A stretch of 64,000 nucleotides of DNA from Schistocephalus solidus (lineage: Eukaryota > Platyhelminthes > Cestoda > Diphyllobothriidea > Diphyllobothriidae): NCBI GenBank assembly GCA_017591395.1, contig WEDG01000214.1:62001-126000 (forward strand). Direction: 5' to 3'. Every line of letters starts with the position of its first letter. The stretch's first letter is position 1. The translations under genes and the position numbers were made by a program. Shown one piece after another: positions 35,725 through 46,770 of this stretch. Below the pieces are notes generated by a model. It made no database searches. It was not told the origin of the DNA and was given only the letters and a program-made list of their open reading frames with translations.

Positions 35725-35792
35725 CGGCGGGATGTAAGGTTTGAACCCGGACCTGATGGGCTGTCCTCCTTAAATCTAGCTCATCCACACAG
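35725..35792 (-). other. tRNA-like sequence (pseudogene or SINE head)
   Basis: Minus strand GATGAGCTAGATTTAAGG (A-box-like) is followed by GGGTTCAAACC (B-box GGTTCAAACC). Spacing is slightly short for a tRNA and the arms pair poorly. It is unrelated in body sequence to the SINE at 33.8-34.1 kb, so it would be a different family or an isolated tRNA pseudogene. Confidence 0.45.
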
Positions 35793-35799
35793 TTAAATG

Positions 35800-37250
35800 A
35801 TGTGCAGATCGGTAATACGCCCAGTTAGCCCCTTTGGTCAACCTCGTCTCAAGGCGTATTGATATAATCCTAACACTACAGCACAGAAAAAGCCATGTGC
35901 ATAGCTTCTCAGTATTATAAAACGTAGGTGCGTTTAAACCATCGTGACATCCCAAAATTTAGTGCTTAAAAATTCGCTATCCTACAGTATATTTTGATCC
36001 TTAAAGCCAAGATCCTGGCTATGCCGGTCCTTACTTCAGGTGCTTCTATCACGCAAATATGATTATGTAAACGTGTGAAGCTCGATCTTTTTGGGGAACC
36101 GGTACATTTTAGACGAGCATAAACGAGAGTTTAGTGTCCAGTCAACTCTGGTTGTTTTTCTCCAGGCTTACCACTTACGGACGATGTGAATCGATAGGAA
36201 GTGTGAGCTATATCCTGCACAAGTCCTCTTCGTCATCAAGAGTGATCTTGTCGAACAGGACGACGCGTTACTATATTCACCTGCGTAAATGACCCCCGGT
36301 GTCCATGTCTACTAGGTAGGGAGTGTCTATTCGCTATTAGCCGGTCATTACTTTCGGGTGCACGCGCATCTCATCCAACGCGTTCTGTAAGATAATGGCT
36401 GGTTTTCGATTTAAATGTACGTTTTCGAGGAAGTGGTTAGAATCTACAACTGTACCTGTGGTTATTAACTCGAGATGTCTTACTGCCTTCACGTTTAGCG
36501 GACAATTTTTAATGCGGTCTTTGCGTGCGTCAACTCTAGGATTAATTCTCTGTCGCCGATATACATAGCCGAATTTCTACCGAATCCAATATTGGTGAAA
36601 AACAAGTATATTTTGCCCCGTAAAATGGGTGTTTTGACCAGGAATATGCGACTTCGAGTTCAGCTACGCATGAGCATGGAAGGTGCATTGATGATTTATT
36701 TGAGAAAGGCGTGACCTGCGCTGTAAATATACCCAGCCAGAATTGGGGGCCATAGTGATTCGTGGCATGTGTTAATCCGGTTGTACAGAGCGCGTGCAAA
36801 GCCAAAACATCTGCCGCAAATGGAATTGTAACGCACGGGCCCTAAAAACTTATGCTCGTCGTTTCTTTGCTAATTCTGTAATCAGTATCCCGATTCGACT
36901 CAGCACTCCTTGACGTTTTTCCTTTCCTTCCTGAAGTAATCACACTTGAACTCGTACGCACCATCCCAAACGTCCAATAATAAAATAAGTCCAATATAAG
37001 TAGTACAAAACCAGCGGACTGTTTATTGTCTATGCAACTGACACCATAAAATGGGGATGGTGGAGCTGGAGACTACCACCAGGGAAGAGAACCAACTTTC
37101 CTGTGCACAATCTGTAAGGAATCCTTTCACTCCACCTTCACGATACTCAAATTACCCGCCCTCACCTATTCAAACAAGGACACATCTTTAGTTCTGAGTA
37201 GGGTTGTGGTGGGGCATGCCTAGACGTCAGTCCTCGAGCCTCTTCAGCCA
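35800..37250. other. No assigned feature
   Basis: No domain-bearing frame or structured repeat was recognised. Confidence 0.45.
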
Positions 37251-37254
37251 CTGT

Positions 37255-37440
37255 GCTTGTTGAAAGGCCTGACTGATGCACGAGGAAAGGAGGAATGTGG
37301 CCAAGACTAGGGGGATCCATCCCCATGGCATATGAGCGTATTCCTCACTACAACAAATCAGATGTGCTTTAATCTACCACGACACGCTAAGACTTGTGTG
37401 ACTTGGAGGGTTACAAGCCAAACTGATAGCTCAGACCTTC
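37255..37440 (-). mobile_element. LINE subfamily B 3' UTR fragment, tail missing
   Basis: Shares GGGGGATCCATCC, ACTACAACAAATCAGATG and AATCTACCA with 24480-24580, in the same orientation. The terminal GACGGTCGAACTG block is absent here, so either the insertion is internally broken or only an inner segment remains. Confidence 0.55.
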
Positions 37441-37444
37441 TCGT

Positions 37445-39275
37445 GATTGAGAGTCGGGCTTAAGGGCTCCTCTATGTGGCCTTTACTGTATCCCACCTCT
37501 GGTCCTCCAGGTATTGTATTGCTGTTGGGCTGAGGCGTGTGGGGAGAGAGAGAGAGAGCGGCGGATATTTCGCAGTTCTGCCTCAATATAAACTAACTGG
37601 CACGCCAGTCACTGACCTGCGCCAGTTAACTCCGCGGGTCCCAGGGTGGGCGTCAGCGTTCGCGATGCTCGAACTGTGAGGTACACCAGAACAACCGCCT
37701 CCGCGTGCCCTTTTTGATTGGTCTAAGCACCCACCACATGTGCTTCCCCGCTCCTCACACCCTCCAGCGACGTAGCGACTACATCAGTGCGTCAAAAGAC
37801 GGCTGGCATCCGATCTGAATTTATTTCCGTTCCGGCTTTTGTATGCCTTCGCCATGCCGTGCCTTGTCGATAGGGGGTGCTAATAGACGCTTTCGAAGGA
37901 TACGTAGGTGGACTTTCAACAACCACGAACGTTTATGGCTCATTGGTGCCAGCTAGTGTCATCTATGACACGCGTCCCAACTCGACGAGTGATTTCAGAG
38001 CCTTTTAGCATTATACGAGGGAACTACAGCTGACCACATGCTAGATTTCTAAATCCCTCTCTCTGCTTCTCCGTCATAAATCACATAATTGTTGTAGGTG
38101 TTATATTAGGAACCGCTTGCAGACTGTCATTGAAAGTGGTAAACATTTTGTGGCCATAATACTTGCCAGATGAGGTCATAGCTGACAATAGCGATGCATG
38201 CTGGCAGAAATGCTAATAGTTTGGATCGAGTGATATTTTCGACATAGCTTTCAGTCCTTAATGAAGATAGGCCCATTCATGCATAGCTTTGAATTCGTGG
38301 CCAAAGTAATTTCTCCCAGAGTGCGTAAATACCGTTAAATTTTCTAACCGCCAATACCATCTTTTATCCCTGAAATTCTGCCATAACCCTTTGTGGTTTC
38401 TCCTACCCAGTAAGACAATCTGGGACAAATGATAACCAAAAATGGAGGGCATCTGCAGTCGCGGTTTGAGCAGATGTGAATAACTGATACTTGTGTTGTT
38501 TGTGGATTGTTATAACCTTCTGAAATCTAGGTATAACCCCGCTCAGTACTTGTAAACCAATGCAAACATGCCCACACACTGTGCAGCTGATCCATAGGAG
38601 AGGTCTGGTCGATGGGTCAGCAGCGCCATTGAAACACAGTTCCATAACCCAGTTTCCGTCCGATCGTTTTCTTTTTGTGATCCAAATTTGGAGCTCCTTT
38701 GCTGCGGAAGGTGCATAGACACATGCGAGCTTATTCCTGAATGCGAAGACGCGATGCCTTTAGTGTAACTTTCACCCTGCAGAGCCTCGGTACTAATAAA
38801 GGACCTGGTTTTTTTTACCAAAATCGAGGTAAAATCGCTGGTCATTGTATGGCAGTAAACATGATGTTCGGCGCAGTGTTTTGTCGCATGCGCGTTCATA
38901 GAGTTTGTGTGGAAGTTGGGCACGGTAAGAGAGTAGTCGCCTTCCTACTTCTCACTTTTTATGCATTCATCGTCATAAACTTGGAGAAACAGTTAGAGAT
39001 CGTCCCTCTCGATGGCTGACAAAACCGGGCCTGAACAAGCGTTCTGATTACCTGTGCAGAGGCTATCTGGCTGTTGGCTATCAGATGCTGACACATCAAA
39101 TGAGGTCGGGGGAACTAAAAGTTGTTCATTTTGATGGACTGCCACTCGCATTGGTTGAGAAGGATACTTGGTTTCCGTAACATAAATTTAATTGGCATAT
39201 TGCTAAGGGTACAACAGACAAGACACAGACAGCTATTTCACGGTTTTTACCGATTGCGTGAGATCCTAAACGACA
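37445..39275. other. No assigned feature
   Basis: A GA microsatellite lies at 37541-37557. Three overlapping minus-strand frames at 38258-38923 in different phases could be a broken coding remnant, but I find no transposase, integrase or polymerase motif in them. Confidence 0.4.
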
Positions 39276-39276
39276 A

Positions 39277-40200
39277 CAGTTCGACCGTCGTAGTCCGACG
39301 ATGTCCACCGTATGTTCCACGGAAGGGTGGTGCAGGGACGGTGACTTGCGCGTGAATTAGTTTTAAATGAAAGTAGCCTTGCGCTGCAGCTACCGCACAC
39401 TCTCCTCCTCCCCCACCTGAGTCCGGTGTCATAACACTCAAGAAGACCGGAGGCAAGAGAAGACGCAGATGGCTGTCGCGGCCGGAGCCGCCCTGGGCGT
39501 ACCACCAAACCTGGCTCGGATCGCACGGAGTGGGAGTGCCATAAAGGCCACATCAAGAAGGAGCCATTTCAGCCTGACTCTCAGTCCGCCGGTCAGCCAC
39601 TCCACACAAAACACACATTGGGCTGACCACGCGGTCCGAGTTATCCCGTCAGTTGGCTACCTTCCAAGCCACGGCTTTTAGCGCACCGTGATAGTTTCAA
39701 GCGCGTCAGATTGTTTATAGTGAGGAAAATGCGCTTAGCCGTCGACATCACTCTCTCCCCCACCCCCACAATCAGACCACCGTTCCAGCCGGTCAGTTGT
39801 CTGATGCGGAAGTGAGCGCAGCTGCTGGTGACCTCGTCTACGCGTATTACGTATACGACCTGGCCTCTGAAACACAAGCACCAGGATTCCACACAACAGG
39901 GAGCTTAACGGCTCACGTCTCAAATGTATGAGATAGCCAGAGGTCACGTTAAAAAGGAGTCATCGCAGCCTGACTCTCAGACCACCAGTCAGCCACTCCA
40001 CACAACACACAGTCCATTGACTACGAGGTCTGAGCGTAATTCTCAGCTTGCACCCTTCCAACTTACGGCGCTTATCGTCCCGTGATATTCTCAAACTCAG
40101 ATCACATGTGCAACAGAGGATCCTCGAGGAGTCGATGATCATACTTACCTCTCAATCAACTGTGCAGCCTGAGAGCATGCTTTTTGTGGTCTTGCCTGTG
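39277..40200 (-). repeat. LINE 3' UTR, subfamily A
   Basis: Non-coding and closely matched by 45093-45890. Both contain ACCTGGCTCGGATC, CATAAAGGCCACATCAAGAAG or its variant, ACCACGCGGTCCGAGTTATC and a CTCTCTCCCCCACCCCCACA run. The distal 70 bp (GTGACTTGCGCGTGAATTAG and the terminal GAACTG block) are shared with subfamily B tails. Part of it reappears in plus orientation at 63882-64000. Confidence 0.8.
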
Positions 40201-40201
40201 A

Positions 40202-41130
40202 TCATGTGAAGTGCATAGGCTGATGAGGAGAGATGGAGTGTTCTGGTATAGACGGCAGTGTTCTACCGCAGGGTCTCCTGGAGACGTATGTGACCTTATA
40301 GGCCCATGCGGTGTGTGAATGTGCGTGGGCAGTGCGGACAGTTGAGTTAGGTCCGGCGGGTATATTTTGGTGATCCTGGCACTGGTTCGCTAGTCTCTGT
40401 GCCATGGATTCGCAAGGGACCAATCAGGCCGATGGATGATATACATGTGCAACGATAATGAGGGCAAGATAAGTCGAGAGGTGCTGAGTCTGCGGGGGCT
40501 CTGCTTTTGGTACTGGTAGTCGAGCTCATGGGAGGAATGTGGGGAGTGTTGTTGGGTGTGCAATATGTGCTGGCATCGCTGTGGATTCCGCTTTCATGGG
40601 TGCGCATGTCACCGAACAGACCCATACGGTGAGTGAAAGTGCGTGGGCAGTGAGGGCATAGAGGCGGCGGTCTCTGCTGCGTGTTGACACTCTAGGCACT
40701 AGTTCGTCAGCTTCTGTGCGATGGATTCGCATGTGACCGACCAGGCCGATATGTGAGTAGAATGTGCGATCCCAATGAGGACAGATTAGTGCCGAGTCCC
40801 CATCGCTGGTACTGGGGGCGGTGGTGGAGGTAGCAGGTGGCAGGTAGTCAGAGGTGGTGGGAGTGGGGCAAGTGGTGTTCGTCGCCGTGCTCGGCGCAGA
40901 GAGTGGAGGAAGGATGGTGTCAGTGATCGTGGGCGACGGGGCATCGATGACGTTGTTATCAATGGTTGGGGTGGTCGTCGTCGTGGGGTTTGAGGCAGAT
41001 GTTGTGGGATTATTGTTGCATTGAGTTCTAATATATCTAACTAGGCTGGTTTATGCGCGGAATGTGCGTTGACAGCGTGGGCACGTTGGCAGGTATGGGC
41101 ATTTGCGGTGTTCATCCGGACTGCTTGTGA
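40202..41130 (-). pseudogene. C-terminal zinc-finger array of LINE, frame-broken
   Basis: In three frames the remnants TCPRCQRTFRA (stop), then DRTFYSHIGLVGHMRIHRTE, then MGLFGDMRTHESGIH and LSCPHYRCTCISSIGLIGPL are recognisable. They correspond one for one with the better preserved fingers at 45970-46741. Cysteines and histidines are partly lost (for example CPHWDR, CPHYRC). Proline/threonine-rich spacers separate the fingers. The array follows the ...KRAARKS region that ends the LINE C-terminal domain. Confidence 0.7.
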
Positions 41131-41518
41131 CTTGCGAGCCGCCCTTTCGGCCTTCGCAGCGGTGATCCGGTTGGCCTCATAGAGTGCTGCACCAGTCTTC
41201 ACCGATCTGCTCCGTACCGGTCTGTCCAGGATAAGGTCTTCCCAGGTCACCGGGTTGATTTGCAGTTGCTTCAGAGATTTTTTCAAAGTATCCTTGTAGC
41301 GTCGTTTTTGAACTCCCTGTCAGGGAGCACCCGTAGCGACATCACCGTAGAAAAGTCGTTTGGGTATTCGCTCGTCATCCATTCTTACCAGGTAGCCAAT
41401 CCATCGCAGTTGCACTTGCCTTAGCATGGCGTGAATGCTGAGGATTCCGGTCCGCTCCAGGACTTCCGTGTCCGGGATCCTGTCTTGCCATCTCAGCTTC
41501 AGTATTCTGTGGACGCAG

Positions 41519-42790
41519 CTAAGATGGGTGTGATTCAGCTACCTGGCTTGGCTCGAGTAGACGATTCAGGACTCCGCTCCGTAAAGATGTGTCGTCAAGA
41601 CGACGCTCTTGTACATATTCAGTTTGGTGTTCAGGTGAATACCGTGGCGATTCCACACGGAGGCCTGCAGCCGGCCGAAGGCCTGACTGGCTTAAGAGAT
41701 CCGTTGAGCAACCTCGTACTCGATTGTCGTGTTGCGTGATAGCGTTTTTCTCAGATAAGCAACGCTTTCCACATTTTTGAGTTGAGCGCCGTTGACATTG
41801 ATTCGGGAAGCATTGTATTCCGCGCTGGGTGGCGGCTGGTGTATGACCACCGTTTTGGCTGTACTGATTGTTAATCCAAAATTGGCGCAGCCTGAGGTTG
41901 AAAAGGTTCATGCTCCTTTGCATGTCCTCCTCCGTCACAGTGTTAAGGGCGCAGTCGTCCGCGAAGAGCAAGGCATGGACTGTAGCCGTAGACACGCGCG
42001 TTGGGGCCTGCATACGCCGAGTGTTGAGAAGGTGCCCGTCAGTTTTGTAGGCGATGCGGATCCCAGGGCGCTCATCACAGTAGGCGTCCATCAGGATAGT
42101 AGAGAACATGAGACTGAAGAGTGTGGGGGCCAGTACGCAGCCCTGTTTAACTCCGCTGGCCACTGCGAATGCTTTGGATACCGTCCCGTTGTCAGTGACG
42201 CGTGCCGTCATCCCGTCCTGAAGCTGACACACCATGTGTGTTAAGCGCTCAGGACAGCCGAATTTTTGCATGACTTTCCACAATCCGTCGCGATTCACCG
42301 TATCAAAGGCTTTCGTCATATCCATGAAGGTATTGTAGAGGTGGGTTCGCATCTCCTGGCTCTTGTAACCGGCGGGCTGTGAAGGTCATGTCGATTGTCC
42401 CTCGGTGTCTTCGAAAGCCACATTGGCTTTCTAGGAGCAGGCCCTGTTCTAGGTGACCGTTCAGACGATTGAGAAGGAAACGGGCGAAGATATTCCCGGC
42501 GATGTTGAGCAACGGGATGCCTCTGTAGTTAGCACAGAGTTGCCGGTTCCGCTTCCACTTTTAGAGATGGACTATGGTCGCGTCTTTGAAACCTTGAAGA
42601 ACTTGTCCTTTGGGCCACATCTCCTGGATAAGTGTTGTGAGTTCGACCATCAGCCAGGGCCCGCCGTTCTCATAAACTTCCGGTGGGATTGTGATGGATT
42701 CCGGTGCTTTCCCGCTGGAAATCTTTTGCACGGCCCGGATTGTTTCTGGTAGGGAAGGCGGCAGATCCAGGTCATTGTTCGTGTCCACTT
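41519..42790 (-). pseudogene. Reverse transcriptase of zinc-finger LINE
   Basis: From the N-terminal side: LPETIRAVQKISSGKAPES, LTTLIQEMWPKGQVLQGFKD, RQLCANYRGIPLLNIAGNIF, ESQCGFRRHRGTIDM. Then in an open 277-codon frame come MDMTKAFDTVNRDGLWKVM (motif A, about 42296-42322), GVKQGCVLAPTLFSLMFS (motif B) and LLFADDCALNTV with intact FADD (motif C, about 41954-41965). This makes cDNA from the element RNA at a nicked target. After motif C the frame slips, and the rest is encoded in other frames. Stops and frameshifts also separate the palm from the fingers subdomain. Confidence 0.85.
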
Positions 42791-42820
42791 GAGGGAGCTG
42801 GTCAACGGCAGCAGATCAGA

Positions 42821-43145
42821 TTAGTGCTTGGCCCAGTGCTTCAAAATTTGGGATTTCTCTATCAGAAGTGTTGTGCTGTCAGAGCTGAGCAGTGGTGCGG
42901 TATTCTTGATGCAGGAGCCTTTGACAGCTTTGATGGCTTTGAAAAAGGTTTTCATTTCATTACGATCCGCATACCCCTGGATTTCCTCAGACTTTTGGTC
43001 CGTCCAGGCGTCCTGCATCTCCCGCAGCCGTTGCTGTACAAGGCGGCGGCATCTGAAGAAGGCTGCTTTGGTGGCGTCAGTCTGAAGGTCCATGCATATT
43101 CAATTCTTCTCCGCGAGTTAGTTGCTGATGTCGTTGTCATTTTCG
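42821..43145 (-). pseudogene. Linker between endonuclease and RT of LINE
   Basis: The frame reads DATKAAFFRCRRLVQQRLRE, MQDAWTDQKSEEIQGYADRN, EMKTFFKAIKAVKGS and TAPLLSSDSTTLLIEKSQIL. This is a basic helical linker seen in this LINE family between the nuclease and polymerase domains. It is open but separated from both neighbours by frameshifts. Confidence 0.7.
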
Positions 43146-44020
43146 TTAAACCAGTCCTGGAGCATACAGGTCCTCCAATTTATGGGTTATCTGGTTGCTG
43201 AAATCAAAACAGTGAGCAAGCAACTTTAACAAAAGAGTATGTAACTTACCTGGCGGTGGCTTACCTTGGGGCCTCGGTGGGGGTTGCAGTCGGAGCGTCA
43301 TCATGGAGATGACGAGGTGGTGATCCGTCCAACCGTCAGCATTGCGGATCGCCTTGGTCACCAGCACATCCTGTCGATATCGCCTCCAGACGAGAACATA
43401 ATTCAACAGCCGCATTGCCGCCACCGAAGATGCATCCTCGTGGCCTTCTCCCCCGTCGGAAGGCTAAACAAGATGTTTGTCAGCAAGAGACGGTGTTACG
43501 CACATTTTCTCAGAAGGAGTTCGTTATCATTGCAGCCACCGAGACCGTGGCGACCCAGCATACCCTGCCAGGCAGCGTGGTCTATACAGACGCGGTCGTT
43601 GAAGTTACCGAGTACAATTAAGTTGTCCGCCTTCGGCACAGCCGCCAGCAGGGCGTGCAGGTCCTCGTTGAATTTGTCCTTCGCCGCATCAGAGCTCGTC
43701 ATTGGGGGAGCTGATGATGGTAGCGAACTTGTCTCCCTGGAGAGGCAGACGGAGGCTTATCAGGCGATCCTTGATACCCTGCGGCAGACAGGGTAAACTT
43801 CTCACGTTGCCGCTCCGGATGGCAAAGTTGGCACCAGCTTCGCGTCGCTCTGCCTTTGGCCGGCCGCTCCAGAAGAAGGTGTAGCCGGCACCCACCTCCA
43901 GCTAACCCTGCTCAGAGAATCGGGTCCCTCTGAGAGCAGCAATATCCACTTTGTAGCGTGCCAGTTCCCAATTGACTAGCGCCGTCCTCTGCTCCGGCCG
44001 GTTGCTCCTAGGATTGTCTA
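43146..44020 (-). pseudogene. Endonuclease domain of zinc-finger LINE, mutated
   Basis: The domain starts at about 44010 with ELARYKVDIAALRGTRF, a stop, then GAGYTFFWSGRPKAERREAG. It continues with [17 protein letters not shown] and [11 protein letters not shown], and ends with YVLVWRRYRQDVLVTKAIRN and ADGWTDHHLVIS. The usual GDFN motif is GNFN: codon 43604-43606 is AAC where GAC is expected, removing a catalytic Asp. The TDH motif near the C-terminus remains. At least three frame breaks occur. The nuclease of this copy is therefore inactive twice over. Confidence 0.8.
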
Positions 44021-44440
44021 AAAGGTAAGAACATTCGAGGCTGCTAGTGTGAGCGGACTCTCCCGAGCAGCCTAGAGGGTATTACGCGGTAGATGGGGAC
44101 GGGGGTATCGTTGTTTGTTTGAGTTTCACGATCGCGTATTTTGCGATCTGCGAGCCGCGGCCGGCTGCAGAAGACGTGAGACTCAGCATTTGTTTAGGGC
44201 GCCTTTTCTAGCCCCTTCCTCCGCGAGGAGGCAAGCAGTGCTGTCCCTAAATAGGGCTGCTAGGACATCCCAGATGGCTGTCGAACTCACTATGGGTCAC
44301 GGTTTTGTTTTAGTGGGAGAGTGACCCGAGTTAGCCTGGGCCGCGTACGTGGTTGCTGTCGCCCCCACCGTAGGACTTTTTTTGAGAGGGGTGAAGGTTG
44401 GAAGTTCGAAAGTCTGACTTACCGGGTGTGGGGGCACATT
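44020..44440 (-). other. Probable 5' UTR of zinc-finger LINE
   Basis: Lies between the endonuclease start and the 3' terminus of another LINE copy at 44443. It is GC-rich and has no recognised coding match. A direct abutment of a tail and a 5' region is what a head-to-tail pair of LINE copies would give. The exact 5' end is not determined. Confidence 0.45.
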
Positions 44441-44442
44441 GA

Positions 44443-44950
44443 TAGTTCAACCGTCGTAGTCCGACGATGTCCACCGTATGCTCCATGAAGAGTGGAGCAA
44501 GGACGGTGACTTGCGCGTGAATTAGTTTTAAGTGATAGTAGCCTTGCGATGCAGCTACCGCACTCTCTCCTCCTCCCCCACCTGAACCCGGTGTCAAGAC
44601 AGAGTCAAGAAGACTGGAGGCGGGAGAGGACGCAGGCGGCCTGGCGCGGCCGTGTCCCATAAGTCCTAGCCGCCTCTAGGCGTTCCAACACACCTCCATT
44701 GTTCGGCATTTGTTAGCGGAGCGCAACCCGAATAACGCATGCCGTGCCCTGATTTGGCCCCCGTGTTGGTCCAACGCATCTACCACGTGGCCCGTTTAGG
44801 GGGCACAGGGGGGGCACATACAACACCGAAAACTCTCACATGGTTTAGCCCGCCGGTAGTTACGGTTGCCCGGGGTGTTGCCGCTGGTAAGAGTCCAGCT
44901 GCGAGGAGCCACAGATGAGAGTTGGATGCCAGCTAGAGACGGTCACATGA
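44443..44950 (-). mobile_element. 5'-truncated LINE tail, subfamily B
   Basis: Terminus GACTACGACGGTTGAACTA at 44443. It is followed (towards higher coordinates) by GACGGTGACTTGCGCGTGAA, CTACCGCACTCTCTCCTCC and then the subfamily B segments TGTTCGGCATTTGTTAGCGG and TTGGTCCAACGCATCTACCA. It lies immediately 5' of the near full-length LINE in the same orientation. Confidence 0.75.
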
Positions 44951-45078
44951 GCATTAGCCACGTTTACGAGACAAATGGAGCGACCAAATGCTATCGGTGG
45001 TGCTACTTGTAACTAGTACCCCTACACCCTGATCCTAAAAAGACCAGTAAGGGTCGCGCGTTTACCTGAATTCTGTAT

Positions 45079-45092
45079 TTACCTCACTGCAC
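45079..45092. repeat. Target-site duplication, left copy
   Basis: TTACCTCACTGCAC, identical to 47423-47436 and directly adjacent to the 3' terminus of the inserted LINE. Confidence 0.9.
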
Positions 45093-45969
45093 GACAGTTC
45101 GACCGTCGATTACGACGAGGTCTCCCGTATGTTCCACGGAAGGGTGGTGCAGGGACGGTGACTTGCGCGTGAATTAGTTTTAAATGAAAGTAGCCTTGCG
45201 TTGCAGCTACCGCACACTCTCCTCCTCCCCCACCTGTGCCCGGTGTCAAGACAGAATCAAAAAGACCGGAGATGGAGAGGGCGCAGGTGGCTGGCGTGGC
45301 CGGAGCCGCCCCTGGGCGTACCACCACACCTGGCTCGGATCCCACGGAGTGGGAGTGCCATAAAGGCCACATTAAGAAGGAGCCATTGCAGCCTGACTCT
45401 CAGTCCGCCAGTCAACCACTCCACACAAAACACATATTGAGCTGACCACGCGGTCCGAGTTATCCTGTCAGTTGGCTACCTTCCAAGCCACGGCTTTTAG
45501 CGCACCGTATTAGTTTCAAGCGCGTCAGATTGTTTATAGTGAGGAAAATGCGCTTAGCCGTCGACATCACTCTCTCCCCCACCCCCACAATCAGACCACA
45601 ATTCCAGCCGGTCAGTTGTCTGATGTGGGAGTGGGCGCATTGGCTGACGGGTCGGCGTACCCGTCTTCGTGCGCCACAGCACGACCTGGCCCCCATAACG
45701 CACACACCAGTAGTCACTTACTCAGGGGATATGGAGGAGCCATCGCCGTCTGACTCCTAATCCACTGGTCAGCCACTTGACACACACAGCACATACACTG
45801 GTCCGATGGCGTGGTCTGGTGTAGGCGTCAGATTTGCAGCCTTTCAAGCCACGGTTTCTAGGAAACCGTGATTTTATCAGGTACATAATGATGATGTTAA
45901 GGGTTTTTTCTATGTATTAGCGTAGATAGTTCGCGCTGACGTTGCTTAGCCTCCGGTGGTTTACCGCAG

Positions 45970-46770
45970 GTTGTCGTGGAGGCGCATGTGTCCTGATAGG
46001 CCCATGCGGTGTGTAAATTTGCGGGAGCAGTGTGGGCAGTGGAGGCAGGTGCGCCTACTTTATGTTGGAGCCCCAGGCACTGGTTCACCAGCCTCCGTGC
46101 GATAGATTCGCAGGTGAATGAGCAGGCCAATGCGTGAGTTGAAATTTCGGGCGCAGTGTGGGCATGAGAAATTTGGAGAGGCTTGGAGGTGTCATTCATG
46201 GAATTGGCGGTAGCTGTGGTGGTAAGAATGGTAGGAGCGGAGGGTGTTCATGGGGTATCAGTGTTGTCGGCATTGTGGTGAATTCCGCTGTCATGGATGC
46301 GCATGTGACCGAATAGGCCCATGCGATGAGGGAATGCACGACGACAGTGATGGCAGTGGAGACGGTGATCTCTGCTGTATATTGGTGCTCCAGGCACTGG
46401 TTCGCCAGTCTCTGTACGATGGATTCGCATGTGACCGACCAGGCCGATGCGTGAGCTGAATGTGCGGTCGCATTGAGGACAGCTTAGGAGAGAGTCCTCA
46501 TCGCTGGCGGTGGTGGATGTGGTGACGGCGGTAGTGGGGGTAACAGGCGAGAGTATTCGGATGTGGTCTCTATAATGGTGGGAGTGGTGGAATTGATGCC
46601 AGGAGTGAGGGTGGGGGAGTCTGAAGGAGGGTTGGCAGAATTTGACGTAGAAGTTGGAATTGTCGGATTGTTGGTGCATTGCGTCTGAAGATGTCCAACC
46701 AGGCCGATTCGCGCGCGGAAGATGCGTTGACAGCGTGGGCATGTTGGAAGGGCCTGGGCATCGGTGGTGT
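45970..46770 (-). pseudogene. Five-finger C2H2 array at the C-terminus of a LINE
   Basis: Finger 1 (46676-46741) is CPRC...HLQTQC, a C2HC type. Finger 2 (46419-46481) is CPQCDRTFSSRIGLVGHMRIH. Finger 3 (46293-46355) is CHHC with MGLFGHMRIH. Finger 4 (about 46110-46170) is CPHCARNFNSRIGLLIHLRI with the last His changed to Tyr. Finger 5 (about 45980-46040) is CPHCSRKFTHRMGLSGHMRL followed by H. Fingers 2 and 4 are followed by RTETGEPVPGAP or RTEAGEPVPGAP, close to the TGEKP linker of DNA-binding finger proteins. Fingers 2-3 and 4-5 look like a duplicated two-finger module. Frames shift before finger 2 and between fingers 3 and 4. Likely role: binding element RNA or target DNA. Confidence 0.8.

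Larger units (their letters stand above)
39277..44440 (-). mobile_element. Near full-length LINE with endonuclease, RT and C2H2 fingers
   Basis: On the minus strand: 5' UTR (44440-44020), endonuclease, reverse transcriptase, a long C-terminal region, a C2H2 zinc-finger array and a ~900-bp 3' UTR ending in GACTACGACGGTCGAACTGT at 39277. Proteins of this kind are commonly annotated as craniofacial development protein 2 or RTE/jockey-like. The RT and the [13 protein letters not shown] C-terminal region place it nearer the RTE side, but the clade needs a tree. It has many frameshifts and stops, so it is non-autonomous. The 3' terminus is defined by the common end of about ten other copies in this window. 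Confidence 0.85.

Noticed and set aside
38258..38923. Three overlapping minus-strand frames that might be a broken transposon protein
   Set aside because: No catalytic or zinc motif of any polymerase, integrase or transposase could be found in any frame.
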